NCBI GenBank assembly: GCA_001650895.1
Contig: LXYH01000008.1
Span: forward strand, 1-64,000
Source of the DNA: Rhodobacteraceae bacterium EhC02
GTDB lineage: Bacteria > Pseudomonadota > Alphaproteobacteria > Rhodobacterales > Rhodobacteraceae
DNA length: 64,000 nucleotides
Direction: 5' to 3'
Part shown: positions 47,762 through 57,156 of the stretch, piece after piece
Layout of the letters: each line of letters starts with the position of its first letter
Numbering within the stretch: the stretch's first letter is position 1
Made by a program: the position numbers and the translations under genes
Notes under the pieces: model-generated
What the model was told of the DNA's origin: nothing
The model's database searches: none
What the model saw: the letters and a program-made list of their open reading frames with translations, nothing else

Positions 47762-49730
47762 GGGCAAAATCGCCGGCGGCATCTTTAGCCTGACGCTGGT
47801 CGGCCTCGCCATCGGCTATGTCGTCGCGACGGGCTACCTCAGCATTCGCTATGGGCTGTCGACGGGAGCTTTCGACATCACCTTGCTTGCGCGGGAATAC
47901 CGCGCGCTTGGTGCCACCGCCCCGAAGGACTTCCTCTGGGTGAACCTGATCCTGAGCGGCTTCGGCGTCGCAGCTCTGCTGCTCAGCGTCACGCTTCTGG
48001 GTGAGGCGTTGACCAAGTTCGGCACCACGCATTGGCAGACCAGGGCGGAGATGAAGCGCAACGGCTTCTTCGCCAAACCGGGAGGCGGTTTCATTCTCGG
48101 CAAGCAGGGCCCCCCGAAATCGAAGCGCCCGTTTCTCGTGTCCAAGACTTTTCCCCATGCGTTGATCGTGGCGCCGACGGGCCGAGGCAAGGGCGTGGGG
48201 TTCGTGATCCCGAACCTGCTCACCTACAAGGGCTCGGCCGTGGTGCTCGACGTCAAGGGTGAGAACTTCCGCGAGACCTCGCGCTTCCGCGCCAGCATGG
48301 GAGACAAGGTTTTCCGCTTTGCGCCCACCGACTGGGATCGCCCGACGCATCGCTACAACCCGCTGGCACGGCTCGCGGCCATGACCAACCCAGACCGGCA
48401 GCAGATGGAGCTCAAGCTCACTGCCAAGCTCTTTCTGCAGACCGACAACGAAAAGCTGAGCGGCCTTCTGGCTGGGGGCATCGATTTGTTCGTGGCGGCG
48501 GGTCTTCTGGCCTTCGAGCGCGGCGTGCCCACAATCGGCGAGATCTACCGCATCACCGCCTCGGGCGGCGACAAGCAGAAAGAATATCTGAAGCGGGCGC
48601 TGGAGGTGAAGAATACCTCGGCCAAGCTGATCTTCGAGCGCATGGCTTCAACAAACAACGACACGCTGACCTCTTACCTCTCGCTGTTGATGACTTCGGG
48701 CCTCGATACCTGGGACAACCGCGCGATCGACGCGGCGACAGCAACCTCTGATTTCTCCTTCCGCGACATACGCCGGCGTCCGCATTCGATCTATCTGGTG
48801 GTCGAGTCCGAGATGATCCGCCCTCTGGCCCCGCTCATCCGGCTCTTCTTCTCAGACTTGATTGCGTCCTTGCAAGCGCAGGAGCCCGGGGACGATGAGC
48901 CATGGCCCGTGATGATCATGCTCGACGAATTCGACCGGCTCGGAAAAATGCCAATCGTCGCCGAAAGCATAAAGACGCTGCGCTCGTTCGGCGGCAACCT
49001 TGCCATCGTCACCCAGACCATCCCGGCTCTTGATGAAATCTACGGCGAAAATACCCGCCGATCTCTGCAAGGTGGCGCAGGAGTGAAGCTATATCTCACC
49101 CCTTCAGAGCAGAAAACCATTGAGGAACTTAGCCAGGCCGTGGGCAAGACCACCAAGCGCGTGGTCACCCGCTCGCGTGCCGTCGGGCGCAACCCATTCG
49201 AGGGGCGCAGTGTCTCCGAGCGGACCGAAGACACGCCGCTTTTGACCGAGGATCAGGCCCGGCGCATGGACCTCGATGAGGTAATCCTCGTGATCGACGC
49301 GCAGATGCCGATCCGGGCGCGGCGGATCAAGTACTTTGAGGACCCTGGACTGAAGTCATTGCATGCGGGTCAGGTGGGCAGTTTCCCCTATCCGGACGAG
49401 GACCGATTGCGCCGGGATCGGCAGATGTCCGAGACCCGCGAAACTGTTGAGAAGCTGAAGCTGGAGTTGCGGGAGGTGCGAGCAGAGTATGGTGCGAAGG
49501 GCTCTCCACCCCAGACACCCACCGGTGCGCTGGAAGCCCCAGCTGAAGACGCAGTGAAAGCAGATCCTTTGTCCCGGGCGCGCGGCCGAGCGGCACGCGC
49601 GGCTGCCAGCAGGGCTGGCGGCGGCCTGCTGTCGCTCGATCTTGCAGGGCTGGGGATCAGGGGCGGAGACAAGACTGAATTGATCTCGGCGGTCCAGACC
49701 ACGCGGGCGATTATCGCAGAGTATGCCTGA
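47754..49730 (+). CDS. virD4: VirD4/TraG-type coupling protein
   Basis: 658 residues from the ATG at 47754. Two N-terminal membrane helices (IAGGIFSLTLVGLAIGYVVAT and FLWVNLILSGFGVAALLLSV) anchor a cytoplasmic hexameric ATPase: Walker A IVAPTGRGKGVGFVIPNLL near 141-159, VVLDVKGENFRETSRFR, Walker B VMIMLDEFDRLGKMPI near 387, and IVTQTIPALDEIYG. It connects the relaxosome to the type IV secretion channel. The C-terminus has a low-complexity linker and a basic tail. The gene order relaxase then coupling protein, with overlapping ends, matches a transfer operon. Confidence 0.93.
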   Translation: MDKGKIAGGIFSLTLVGLAIGYVVATGYLSIRYGLSTGAFDITLLAREYRALGATAPKDFLWVNLILSGFGVAALLLSVTLLGEALTKFGTTHWQTRAEMKRNGFFAKPGGGFILGKQGPPKSKRPFLVSKTFPHALIVAPTGRGKGVGFVIPNLLTYKGSAVVLDVKGENFRETSRFRASMGDKVFRFAPTDWDRPTHRYNPLARLAAMTNPDRQQMELKLTAKLFLQTDNEKLSGLLAGGIDLFVAAGLLAFERGVPTIGEIYRITASGGDKQKEYLKRALEVKNTSAKLIFERMASTNNDTLTSYLSLLMTSGLDTWDNRAIDAATATSDFSFRDIRRRPHSIYLVVESEMIRPLAPLIRLFFSDLIASLQAQEPGDDEPWPVMIMLDEFDRLGKMPIVAESIKTLRSFGGNLAIVTQTIPALDEIYGENTRRSLQGGAGVKLYLTPSEQKTIEELSQAVGKTTKRVVTRSRAVGRNPFEGRSVSERTEDTPLLTEDQARRMDLDEVILVIDAQMPIRARRIKYFEDPGLKSLHAGQVGSFPYPDEDRLRRDRQMSETRETVEKLKLELREVRAEYGAKGSPPQTPTGALEAPAEDAVKADPLSRARGRAARAAASRAGGGLLSLDLAGLGIRGGDKTELISAVQTTRAIIAEYA

Positions 49731-49926
49731 ACAGAGTATGCAGTTGCTGTCGGCCCATTGTGGACATTGGAGTCAGCACCTGCGCTGCGGCGCGACTTCG
49801 CCAGACCGGCCGTTCGTGCACCGCACCGCATTTTCGAGAAGCAAATGTCGACAGAGCGGACTTTGCGAAACGGGTTGGGTAACTTCACCAGGCAGCGTTG
49901 CAGTGAGACGCACTTGTTCAAACGTC

Positions 49927-49951
49927 TAGTAGACCCACGGAATTTCTACTA
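49927..49951. promoter_or_regulatory. Palindrome in the leader of the 49991 gene
   Basis: TAGTAGA (49927-49933) and TCTACTA (49945-49951), perfect 7-bp arms with an 11-bp spacer, followed by a -10-like TATATC. It is 39 bp before the ATG. Possible operator for the downstream membrane protein/ATPase genes. Confidence 0.35.
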
Positions 49952-49990
49952 TATCTTGTGCGACCATGGGGAAAAGGCTTAGATTTTGAT

Positions 49991-51277
49991 ATGTCACGTT
50001 GGTCAGAGCAGTTTGAAAGCAATGCGATCCATCAGACGCTGAAACAAATGAGCGACTGGCTCAATGTTGAAGTGAAAGATATCGACGCGGATCATGAAGC
50101 CGAAAGGCGTCGACTTGCGAAGTCGATCAGCGCAATTATAGAAGTTGTAGGCGGTCTGGACCCCGAATTATTCCCTGACCAACAGCTTTCGCAATTGAAC
50201 CAGCATCTGCGGCAAACGCCAATGTGGAACAATTTACAGGCCTATGCATCCAGCCCGACCACTCAGCATTTGCGCGAGGCCAATGACCATCTAACTTCAA
50301 TTGTCCCGAACATATTTCAGTTGGCTGCGCTCTCACGACAACCGAAAGCGCGTGAGATTATTAGGGCAGTAGAAGAAGCATACGATGCGTTCTGTTCGGC
50401 CCTCGAAAAACGCGATCACGACTTTAAAGCTCGCTTGGACGAGAACAACGACAAACTTGGCGCGCTGGATCGTCAGGCCCGTGACCTTACTGAGGCTCAA
50501 GCGACCCTCAAACAGAACACCGAAACTGCGCTAACGGCCTGGCAGAGCGAGTACACGGCTGCACAGTCAGAAAGAGCTGAGGCGTACTCGAAAGCCCAAA
50601 TTGAGCGTGGGACAAAGTTTGACGAGGCGTTGCGGGAATGGCGCGCCAAGTCGGAGACTGAGATCAAGGACATTAGCGCGAAGCATACCGAAAAGCTGCA
50701 AACCGCCTTTGACAAGTATCAGAACGACGCTGACATCCGCATCGTTGATATGAAGGCGAAGCACGAGGCCATACTGGAAATTCATGGACTTGTCGGCACC
50801 GACGGGGTGGCTGGCGGTTACCAGAAGGGTGCCACTGACGAACTGAAAGCGGCTAACTTCTGGCGTTGGGTCTCTATGGGCGCTCTTGCTGTCGCGGCCA
50901 TTTGGATATTGGTCAAATACTTCATGGGTTTTGATCTGACCCCATCCGGTGAAGTGAACTGGGCAGAGGTTGTTACTGCCGCTTCGCTGACGCTGATTCT
51001 ACTGGGTGCAGCAGGCTATGCGGCGCGCCAGTCAAAACTGCACCGCGAAACCGAACAGCACATGCGGTGGTTCGCGCTAGAGATTAAGGCAATCGACCCA
51101 TTCCTGTCGTCACTTCCATCTGAGCAACAGAACGAGTTGAAGAACCAACTCAGCCAAAAGCTGTTCGGGCAAAACCGCTTAACTGCAGACAAGAGCGAAG
51201 GCAGTGTTGATCCTGCAGCGTTCAAGTCGATAACGGATGCAGTGCTGAGCATCATTAAGATTACTGGCAAGGGCTAG
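49991..51277 (+). CDS. Coiled-coil two-pass membrane protein, unknown
   Basis: 428 residues from MSRWSEQFESNAIHQTLKQM (ATG at 49991). About residues 120-265 form a long charged coiled coil (KARLDENNDKLGALDRQARD, LTEAQATLKQNTETALTAWQ, EIKDISAKHTEKLQTAFDKY). Two membrane helices follow at about 289-313 (WRWVSMGALAVAAIWILVKY) and 326-345 (VVTAASLTLILLGAAGYAA), then a cytoplasmic tail. I recognise no named family. GC is lower than in the conjugation genes on each side. It lies 93 bp before the PHP-ATPase gene on the same strand, so a joint two-gene system, with this protein as membrane effector or anchor, is a fair hypothesis. Confidence 0.75.
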   Translation: MSRWSEQFESNAIHQTLKQMSDWLNVEVKDIDADHEAERRRLAKSISAIIEVVGGLDPELFPDQQLSQLNQHLRQTPMWNNLQAYASSPTTQHLREANDHLTSIVPNIFQLAALSRQPKAREIIRAVEEAYDAFCSALEKRDHDFKARLDENNDKLGALDRQARDLTEAQATLKQNTETALTAWQSEYTAAQSERAEAYSKAQIERGTKFDEALREWRAKSETEIKDISAKHTEKLQTAFDKYQNDADIRIVDMKAKHEAILEIHGLVGTDGVAGGYQKGATDELKAANFWRWVSMGALAVAAIWILVKYFMGFDLTPSGEVNWAEVVTAASLTLILLGAAGYAARQSKLHRETEQHMRWFALEIKAIDPFLSSLPSEQQNELKNQLSQKLFGQNRLTADKSEGSVDPAAFKSITDAVLSIIKITGKG

Positions 51278-51370
51278 CGCCTGGTCACCGATTTTGTCGG
51301 CGCAACCCCCAAACGGGGAGGCGCCGAGCGCGCCATAACCGTAGCCAAGCAAAAAGAAAGGTTTTGGGGA

Positions 51371-54349
51371 ATGCTGAGTCGGGGATCAGAGTGGCAGCGA
51401 TGGGAACCGCATATTCATGCGCCAGGCACGGCGATGAATAACCAGTTCAGCGGGCCGACGGCCTGGGAAGACTACCTGACCGCCCTTGAGCAGGCTTCAC
51501 CAGTGATCGAAGCGATCGCAGTCACCGACTACTATGTGACGGAAACCTATGAGGAGGTGCTTCGGCAAAGAGACGTCGGCCGACTGCCTCGCGTCAGACT
51601 CGTCTTTCCCAATGTCGAGTTGAGGCTGGACGTAGCGACGGCCAAAGGCGGCTTCGTCAACTTGCATCTCTTCGTCAGCCCAGAAGATCCAAATCATGTT
51701 GTAGAGCTGCGTAGACTGCTGTCTCGGCTGCAGTTCAATGTAATGCAGGATCGTTTCGACTGCACCAAGGAAGACCTCATCCGGCTTGGCAAGAAGGCCG
51801 ATCCCAAAATAACCGATGAAGGTGCGGCGCTGTCCTATGGAGCAAACCAGTTCAAGGTGAACTTCCAGAAACTGCGCGAAGTGTTTTCCGAAAGCGGGTG
51901 GGCGAAGAAAAACATCTTGATTGCAGTTGCGGGCGGCGCGACCGACGGCACCTCAGGCGTGCGCGAGGCCGCCGATCAAACACTCAGACGCGAGATCGAG
52001 GGGTTTGCGCATATAATCTTCGCGAGCAGCGTAGCGCAGCGAGAATTCTGGCTCGGCCAGCGTGACTTGGGCCCAGCACAAATCCGCGCGACCTATGGCG
52101 GGTTGAAGCCATGCCTTCACGGAAGCGACGCGCACAAGATCGAGGATGTGGCGACGCCTTTCGGCGACCGGTTCTCTTGGATCAAGGGCGGGCTGGAGTT
52201 CGATGCGCTTCGCCAGGCCTGCATCGACCCAGGCGGTCGTTGTCATGTCGGGGCTGAGCCGCCGGCGTCGGCCACACCATCGCAGGTCATCGCTTCAGTC
52301 GAGATCCTCAATGCGCCGTGGATGGTCACGCCGGTGATCCCGCTCAACCCCGGCCTCGTGGCAATCATTGGAGCGCGCGGATCTGGGAAGACCGCGCTTG
52401 CGGATATGATCGCGGCCGCCTGCGACTCGATCTCCGACGACTCGTGGAATGCCGACGAATGGGCTAACCCCTCGTTCCTTGTGCGGGCGCGGCCCTTGCT
52501 TGCCGATGGTAAAGTCAAGGTCAGTTGGGCCGCAGGTGGACCGAGCACACGCGCTCTGGACGGTTCAGATGCGAATGGCCCGGTAGCCTATGATCGCGTG
52601 CGCTATCTGTCACAGCAGTTCGTCGAAGAACTCTGCTCGGCGAGCGGCCTAACCGATGGCCTGATACGCGAGATCGAGCGCGTGATTTTCGAGGCGCATC
52701 CCGACGATGCGCGGGACGGCACTTTGGACTTCGCCGAACTGCTCGAACATCGCGCATCCCGACATCGTTTGGCCCGCGATCGCGAGGCCGAGGCGGTCGC
52801 CCAAATTTCCGACCGGATAAGCACCGAGTTGGAAAAGGAGAAGCTGATCGCGTCCTACGAGGGTCAGGTGGCGCAGAAGAAGAAGCTGGTCGAGGCGTAC
52901 ACAGCCGACCGGGCGAAACTGGTCTCGGCCGGTAGCGAGAAGCGCGCTCAGCGCCATACCGATCTAGCTGGGGCCGCCAATCAGGTTCGCGCAAACTTGC
53001 GTCGATTTTCAGGGCAGCGGCAGACGTTCTTAGCGATGCAGGACGAGGTAAAGGACCTGCGGCGCAATCAGGCTCCGGAAATTCTACGGCAGGCGCAGGG
53101 CCGCCATTCGCATAGCGGCATGTCGCCCGAGCAATGGGCGGCGTTCCTGCTGGATTACAAGGGAACAGTCGATGACGACTTGACCGGCTATGTGAAGTGG
53201 GTCGACGGCAGGATTGCTGAGCTGAAGGGCACAGCGCCCGCGGCCGGCGACGCGAACACGCCGTATTTTGCGGACGATATCGACCTGACTACCCTGTCGC
53301 AGGCCATGCTTGATGCGGAGATGGCGCGACTCGAAAAGCTGGTCAGTGCGGACGAGGAGACCCAGCGGCGTTACACGGCCCTGTCCGGCAATATCGCGAC
53401 CGAAACCGCTGCGCTGCATACGCTGACCGACAAGCTCAAGGACGCGCAAGGCGCAAAGGATCGCGCGCGAGAACTACAGACTGAGCGCGAAGGTGCCTAC
53501 GCGCGCGCTTTTGACGCGCTGGTTGCCGAACAATCGGTGCTGGAGGAGCTGTACGCGCCGCTGATGGCCCGGCTCGCCGCCGCCTCGGGAACGCTGCACA
53601 AGCTGTCCTTCTCGGTCGCGCGCATTGCTAATGTCGAACATTGGGCGAGCGAAGCAGAAGACGGGCTGATCGACCTGCGCAAGGCGGGCGCATTTCGTGG
53701 CAAGGGCACGCTTTTGCAGAAGGCCAACGACCTGCTGAAAAAGGCATGGGAGACGGGCGATTCAGCCGAGATTCGCACTGCAATGGCCGAGTTTCGGCGG
53801 CTCTACCAGAAAGAATTGCTTGATCATTCGCCCATGGCGCACACCGACCAGGTCGAGTTTCGCGCGTGGTCGAAACGCTTTGCGCAGTGGCTCTTCAGCA
53901 CCGATCATATCTCGATCCGCTACGGTATCGACTATGACGGCGTCGATATCCGCAAGCTGTCACCGGGGACACGGGGAATCGTGCTCTTGCTGCTGTATCT
54001 CGCGCTCGACGACAGCGACAATCGCCCGCTCGTGATCGATCAGCCCGAGGAAAATCTTGATCCGAAATCGGTCTTCGAAGAACTGGTGCACCTGTTCATC
54101 GAAGCCAAGGCGCATCGCCAGATAATCATCGTTACGCACAACGCCAACCTCGTCATAAACACCGACGCCGACCAGATCATCATCGCAGAATCGGGACCGC
54201 ACCCTCACGGTGCACTTCCACCGATCACCTATCGGTCAGGGGGCCTAGAAAGTGCTGAGATTCGCAAAGCGGTTTGCGACATCCTTGAGGGCGGTGAAGG
54301 CGCGTTCCAGGAGCGCGCGCGCCGCCTACGTGTTAGGCTGGAACGCTAG
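51371..54349 (+). CDS. TrlF-type PHP-domain ABC/SMC-like ATPase
   Basis: 992 residues. The N-terminal PHP phosphoesterase shows EPHIHAPGT (HxH at residues 14 and 16), AIAVTDYYVTE near 55 and LHGSDAHKIEDV near 242, which would bind catalytic metals. An SMC-like ATPase follows: Walker A IIGARGSGKTALADM near 332, a long coiled coil between about 470 and 780, signature KLSPGTRGIVLLLL near 861 and Walker B PLVIDQPEENLDP near 884. I associate this layout with the TrlF-type AAA-like ATPases. PHP-ATPase pairs are frequent in defence islands. All key residues are present. The likely partner is the membrane protein upstream. Confidence 0.8.
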   Translation: MLSRGSEWQRWEPHIHAPGTAMNNQFSGPTAWEDYLTALEQASPVIEAIAVTDYYVTETYEEVLRQRDVGRLPRVRLVFPNVELRLDVATAKGGFVNLHLFVSPEDPNHVVELRRLLSRLQFNVMQDRFDCTKEDLIRLGKKADPKITDEGAALSYGANQFKVNFQKLREVFSESGWAKKNILIAVAGGATDGTSGVREAADQTLRREIEGFAHIIFASSVAQREFWLGQRDLGPAQIRATYGGLKPCLHGSDAHKIEDVATPFGDRFSWIKGGLEFDALRQACIDPGGRCHVGAEPPASATPSQVIASVEILNAPWMVTPVIPLNPGLVAIIGARGSGKTALADMIAAACDSISDDSWNADEWANPSFLVRARPLLADGKVKVSWAAGGPSTRALDGSDANGPVAYDRVRYLSQQFVEELCSASGLTDGLIREIERVIFEAHPDDARDGTLDFAELLEHRASRHRLARDREAEAVAQISDRISTELEKEKLIASYEGQVAQKKKLVEAYTADRAKLVSAGSEKRAQRHTDLAGAANQVRANLRRFSGQRQTFLAMQDEVKDLRRNQAPEILRQAQGRHSHSGMSPEQWAAFLLDYKGTVDDDLTGYVKWVDGRIAELKGTAPAAGDANTPYFADDIDLTTLSQAMLDAEMARLEKLVSADEETQRRYTALSGNIATETAALHTLTDKLKDAQGAKDRARELQTEREGAYARAFDALVAEQSVLEELYAPLMARLAAASGTLHKLSFSVARIANVEHWASEAEDGLIDLRKAGAFRGKGTLLQKANDLLKKAWETGDSAEIRTAMAEFRRLYQKELLDHSPMAHTDQVEFRAWSKRFAQWLFSTDHISIRYGIDYDGVDIRKLSPGTRGIVLLLLYLALDDSDNRPLVIDQPEENLDPKSVFEELVHLFIEAKAHRQIIIVTHNANLVINTDADQIIIAESGPHPHGALPPITYRSGGLESAEIRKAVCDILEGGEGAFQERARRLRVRLER

Positions 54350-54612
54350 AGCGAGAGATCGCCGACGTCATTTTCACCATCGGCGGCGGCGCAATGGATG
54401 AATGTCCGCGTTCCATCCCCGCTGCAGCTGCTCTTTTGCAATGCAATCTGACCGCTTTCCGCCCCATGTGTTGATGACAAATGCAGCGCAATGCTGGGCC
54501 AAACGCTACCAAAAGTGCTTGGCCCAGCATTGGGGGCAACTTTTGTAAGAAACCAGTCGAGGCACTTGCTAAAGTCGAATGTTGCGCTTCGTAACCGGTC
54601 GTCAGCCGGCAA
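54346..54612 (-). CDS. Possible small protein or gene remnant
   Basis: A TTG-started frame of 88 residues between the converging ATPase and HEPN-LOTUS genes. It has protein-like composition (VAPNAGPSTFGSVWPSIALH, then SGDGTRTFIHCAAADGEND) but a weak GGA ribosome site and no family likeness. It starts 27 bp after the stop of the 54640 gene on the same strand. It may be a short co-transcribed gene or the tail of a degraded one. Confidence 0.25.
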   Translation of the reverse strand: MPADDRLRSATFDFSKCLDWFLTKVAPNAGPSTFGSVWPSIALHLSSTHGAESGQIALQKSSCSGDGTRTFIHCAAADGENDVGDLSL

Positions 54613-54639
54613 CAGCAGGGTCCAAATTTCAGCTAGCGT

Positions 54640-55464
54640 CTAATCTCGTGGGCGAAACCAGGCTAGGCGAGATCCCTCCGCCGTGCGGTTCTGCAGGTCG
54701 AAAAGCCGTGACTCGTGGATGACTTGCCGCCAAGATGTGCAGCCATAGTCATCCGGCCGTTCGTTTGGGTATCGCGCCTTGACCCACCGAACAGCGGCAT
54801 CGACGGGTGTCCATCCACCTGCTGCCAAGGCTTGCGCTGCCTCCCTGAGAGCTCGGGCGATGACCACACGGCGCCAGGGGACTCGGCCTTTGACGAAGAA
54901 ATCCTGGACTTCGGCAGAAACCAATTGATCAGCGACACGTTCGCGGGTCGCCTCCAAATCCTCGGCCCAACTGCGCAAGTCGCTATGGGCACGGCCTATG
55001 TCATCTAAGGCCTGCGCAAGGGCTTCCTGTGCCTTTAGGCAGCCTTCGAGTGTGCGGACGTCGTGTTCCTCGATGAAGTGATGAACGAGGTGGTTGCGCA
55101 TCTCGACAAGGTTGCGCAGGTCGGCTTCGGTCCTGTTGAAATCATCCTGGGTCAGGATGATCTGCATCCTGAAAGTGACTGATGGGGCGTCATTTCTTGG
55201 TTGCCCTTTACCTTCTTGGCCCTGAGGCACGAGGAAGGAGCCCAGCATTTGGCGAATGAGCATTCCAAGAGTATTGCAGCGTATTTCGTCGGCTCGGTCG
55301 GTTTGCGCCGTTGCAAGTGTTGCGATGGGGGAGGAGATTTCATGGGCTGTCACAACCGACTTCAGTAGCAGCTCATAGACCTGCAATCGCAGGATGCACT
55401 GCCCCATAAGGCGCTGAACTTCGTGCGCTGAGGTTTTCAGATCGTAGTCGATTGCCTTGGACAT
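54640..55464 (-). CDS. HEPN-like plus LOTUS-like protein, unknown
   Basis: 274 residues. An all-helical N-terminal half contains LRNLVEMRNHLVHHFIEEHD; R123-N-H-L-V-H128 fits the R-x4-H active-site rule of HEPN ribonucleases. The C-terminal 70 residues (WTPVDAAVRWVKARYPNERP, DDYGCTSWRQVIHESRLFDL) resemble an OST-HTH/LOTUS domain, which binds RNA. Together they suggest an RNA-directed nuclease or toxin, though both domain calls are by eye. It converges on the PHP-ATPase gene and separates it from virB6. It could belong to the same defence island or be independent cargo. Confidence 0.6.
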   Translation of the reverse strand: MSKAIDYDLKTSAHEVQRLMGQCILRLQVYELLLKSVVTAHEISSPIATLATAQTDRADEIRCNTLGMLIRQMLGSFLVPQGQEGKGQPRNDAPSVTFRMQIILTQDDFNRTEADLRNLVEMRNHLVHHFIEEHDVRTLEGCLKAQEALAQALDDIGRAHSDLRSWAEDLEATRERVADQLVSAEVQDFFVKGRVPWRRVVIARALREAAQALAAGGWTPVDAAVRWVKARYPNERPDDYGCTSWRQVIHESRLFDLQNRTAEGSRLAWFRPRD

Positions 55465-55694
55465 GATCTCTCTTGGGACTGGCTTGCTTGGCAGTCAAGC
55501 GTGCTTTCAGAACGGATACAAAGCCTTTCCCCAGGCAATCTACGTTTACGCGTTCAAGATGCAGATATTACCTGTGCCGGATCATCAAAACGAGCATCTG
55601 GTGCTGCAGCGCCTATGTCGCACCTGTGTCAGCCGCAATTCCGCCCGACGCGTCCCGTGCTACTGGCCTTTGGACACGGCAACACCGTCCAACT

Positions 55695-56720
55695 TCATCG
55701 TCCTAGGCGCCGCGCCCTCTCGGCCATCCTCACCACCTGCGCGCTGGCTGTCGTCGCCGCAGTCCGCGCGACAGCTGGTGCCTGCACTGCCCCACGCCCG
55801 ATAGCCTCCCCAGTGGTAAGCGCTCCGATCCGCGCCCTTCCCTGAACACCGGAGGTGTTCAAAAACCCGCGCATCACTCCAGCTGAACCGCTGACAATCG
55901 CCGGAGCCGCCGCCACCATCAGGTTACCCGAAATCCCCCGCACGATCAGGGGCGTCGCCGCGACGAAGCCTTTTGCGAGAAAGATCATCACGAAGAACGG
56001 CACCAGTGAGCCGATGTTTGTCGCTGAATTCGGATCGCCAAGCTGGGCCATAAGCGAGTTCGCCATGCCAACAACGGTCGAGAACATGGCGGCGATCACG
56101 ATGGGGTAAAAAGCGTAGCTGATCGTCGTTGAAACCCATCGGTGGAAGAAGTCTTTGGTAGCGTCGAAAAGCGACAGTGCAATCATGATGGGGGCAAGCC
56201 CCAGCATCAAGGTCAGCATCATCTTGGCGAAAATGAGCACGATGCCTGTCATGAAGCCGAGCAGACTCAGGAGGATGAGTCCAATCCCGCCCAGAATTGC
56301 CCCAGTCATCCAGCTCATGCTGCTGCCGATTGCGTTCAGGTACTGGCTGAACTCCGTAATGAGTTCATCGAACTCTGCGGCAAAATAGGTTGCCCCTGCC
56401 CCGCCACCGCCGACAGACGAGATCAGAGCACCAGCCACATAATCCAAGCCACCGATAACGGCGTTCGCAACAGCATTAAAGTTGGCCCAGTTGAAGGCAA
56501 ACAGCCCGATCATGGTGAGCTTCACGAGATACCAAAAAAAGCTGACCCCATCCATGCTTCGGAACTGGAAAGCCATGTTGATGCAGACGCCGATCAACGA
56601 CAGTGTAACCATCAGCAAGACGATCGTGCCGGTATTGCTCGCAACAGCCCCAAACTGAGACTCGGCCGCATCGGCAAGGAACCCGTCCGCGGTTCCGACC
56701 ATCCAGCTGACAACACCCAT
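55695..56720 (-). CDS. virB6: VirB6/TrbL-type channel protein
   Basis: 341 residues, polytopic inner-membrane protein of the type IV secretion system. Hydrophobic segments include TIVLLMVTLSLIGVCINMAF, FFWYLVKLTMIGLFAFNWAN, GGIGLILLSLLGFMTGIVLI, FAKMMLTLMLGLAPIMIALS and a later YAFYPIVIAAMFSTVVG, the pattern of VirB6. The C-terminal 70 residues are soluble and alanine/arginine-rich. It is the last virB gene of the minus-strand operon and overlaps the preceding stop by one base (TAATG). Confidence 0.9.
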   Translation of the reverse strand: MGVVSWMVGTADGFLADAAESQFGAVASNTGTIVLLMVTLSLIGVCINMAFQFRSMDGVSFFWYLVKLTMIGLFAFNWANFNAVANAVIGGLDYVAGALISSVGGGGAGATYFAAEFDELITEFSQYLNAIGSSMSWMTGAILGGIGLILLSLLGFMTGIVLIFAKMMLTLMLGLAPIMIALSLFDATKDFFHRWVSTTISYAFYPIVIAAMFSTVVGMANSLMAQLGDPNSATNIGSLVPFFVMIFLAKGFVAATPLIVRGISGNLMVAAAPAIVSGSAGVMRGFLNTSGVQGRARIGALTTGEAIGRGAVQAPAVARTAATTASAQVVRMAERARRLGR

Positions 56721-57139
56721 TACCAGTTGCCTTGCGCTTCGCAGAGGTCCTGAACCTGCCGGGCGGACTGGTTCTGTTGGGCGCGAAGGGCTAGCCGCGC
56801 TTGGGTGTGTTCCGCCTGCGTGATCATCGAGAAGCGTTTCTCATACTCCTCCGATGCGGCCTCCCATGCTGGGAAGCGGACGTCACAGCCGCAATCGCCG
56901 GACGCCTTGATAGATTCCCATGCGCGCAACTCGTAAAGCCGCATCAAGGTGAGCGCCTTGTAGGCATCCCGCGGATGGATCTCATCCATCCAAGTCGGAC
57001 GTGCCGGGCGGTCATTGCAGATCCGGTACTGCTGGGGTGCTATGGTCACGGTCAGATCGTTTGTGATCTGCGGCGACGTTTGTGCCGCAAGCGGTGCGGC
57101 CAGCATGATGATGGCAGCGGTCGCGGAAATCTTACGCAT
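56720..57139 (-). CDS. Secreted protein of the virB operon, unknown
   Basis: 139 residues with a signal peptide (MRKISATAAIIMLAAPLAAQ, cleavage after AAQ likely). Mature part has four cysteines or near (ICNDRP, DCGCDV, LCEAQ), suggesting disulfides in the periplasm, and a helical C-terminus. It lies between virB11 and virB6 where Ti plasmids have no gene. It could stabilise VirB6 or replace a minor pilus component; I do not recognise a family. The one-base overlap with virB6 ties it to the operon. Confidence 0.65.
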   Translation of the reverse strand: MRKISATAAIIMLAAPLAAQTSPQITNDLTVTIAPQQYRICNDRPARPTWMDEIHPRDAYKALTLMRLYELRAWESIKASGDCGCDVRFPAWEAASEEYEKRFSMITQAEHTQARLALRAQQNQSARQVQDLCEAQGNW

Positions 57140-57156
57140 TTAGTTTTCCTTTCTGA

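Noticed and set aside
49731-49926. Gene in the gap after virD4
   Set aside because: Frames are short, overlap each other and lack ribosome sites; only a palindrome near 49927 looks functional.
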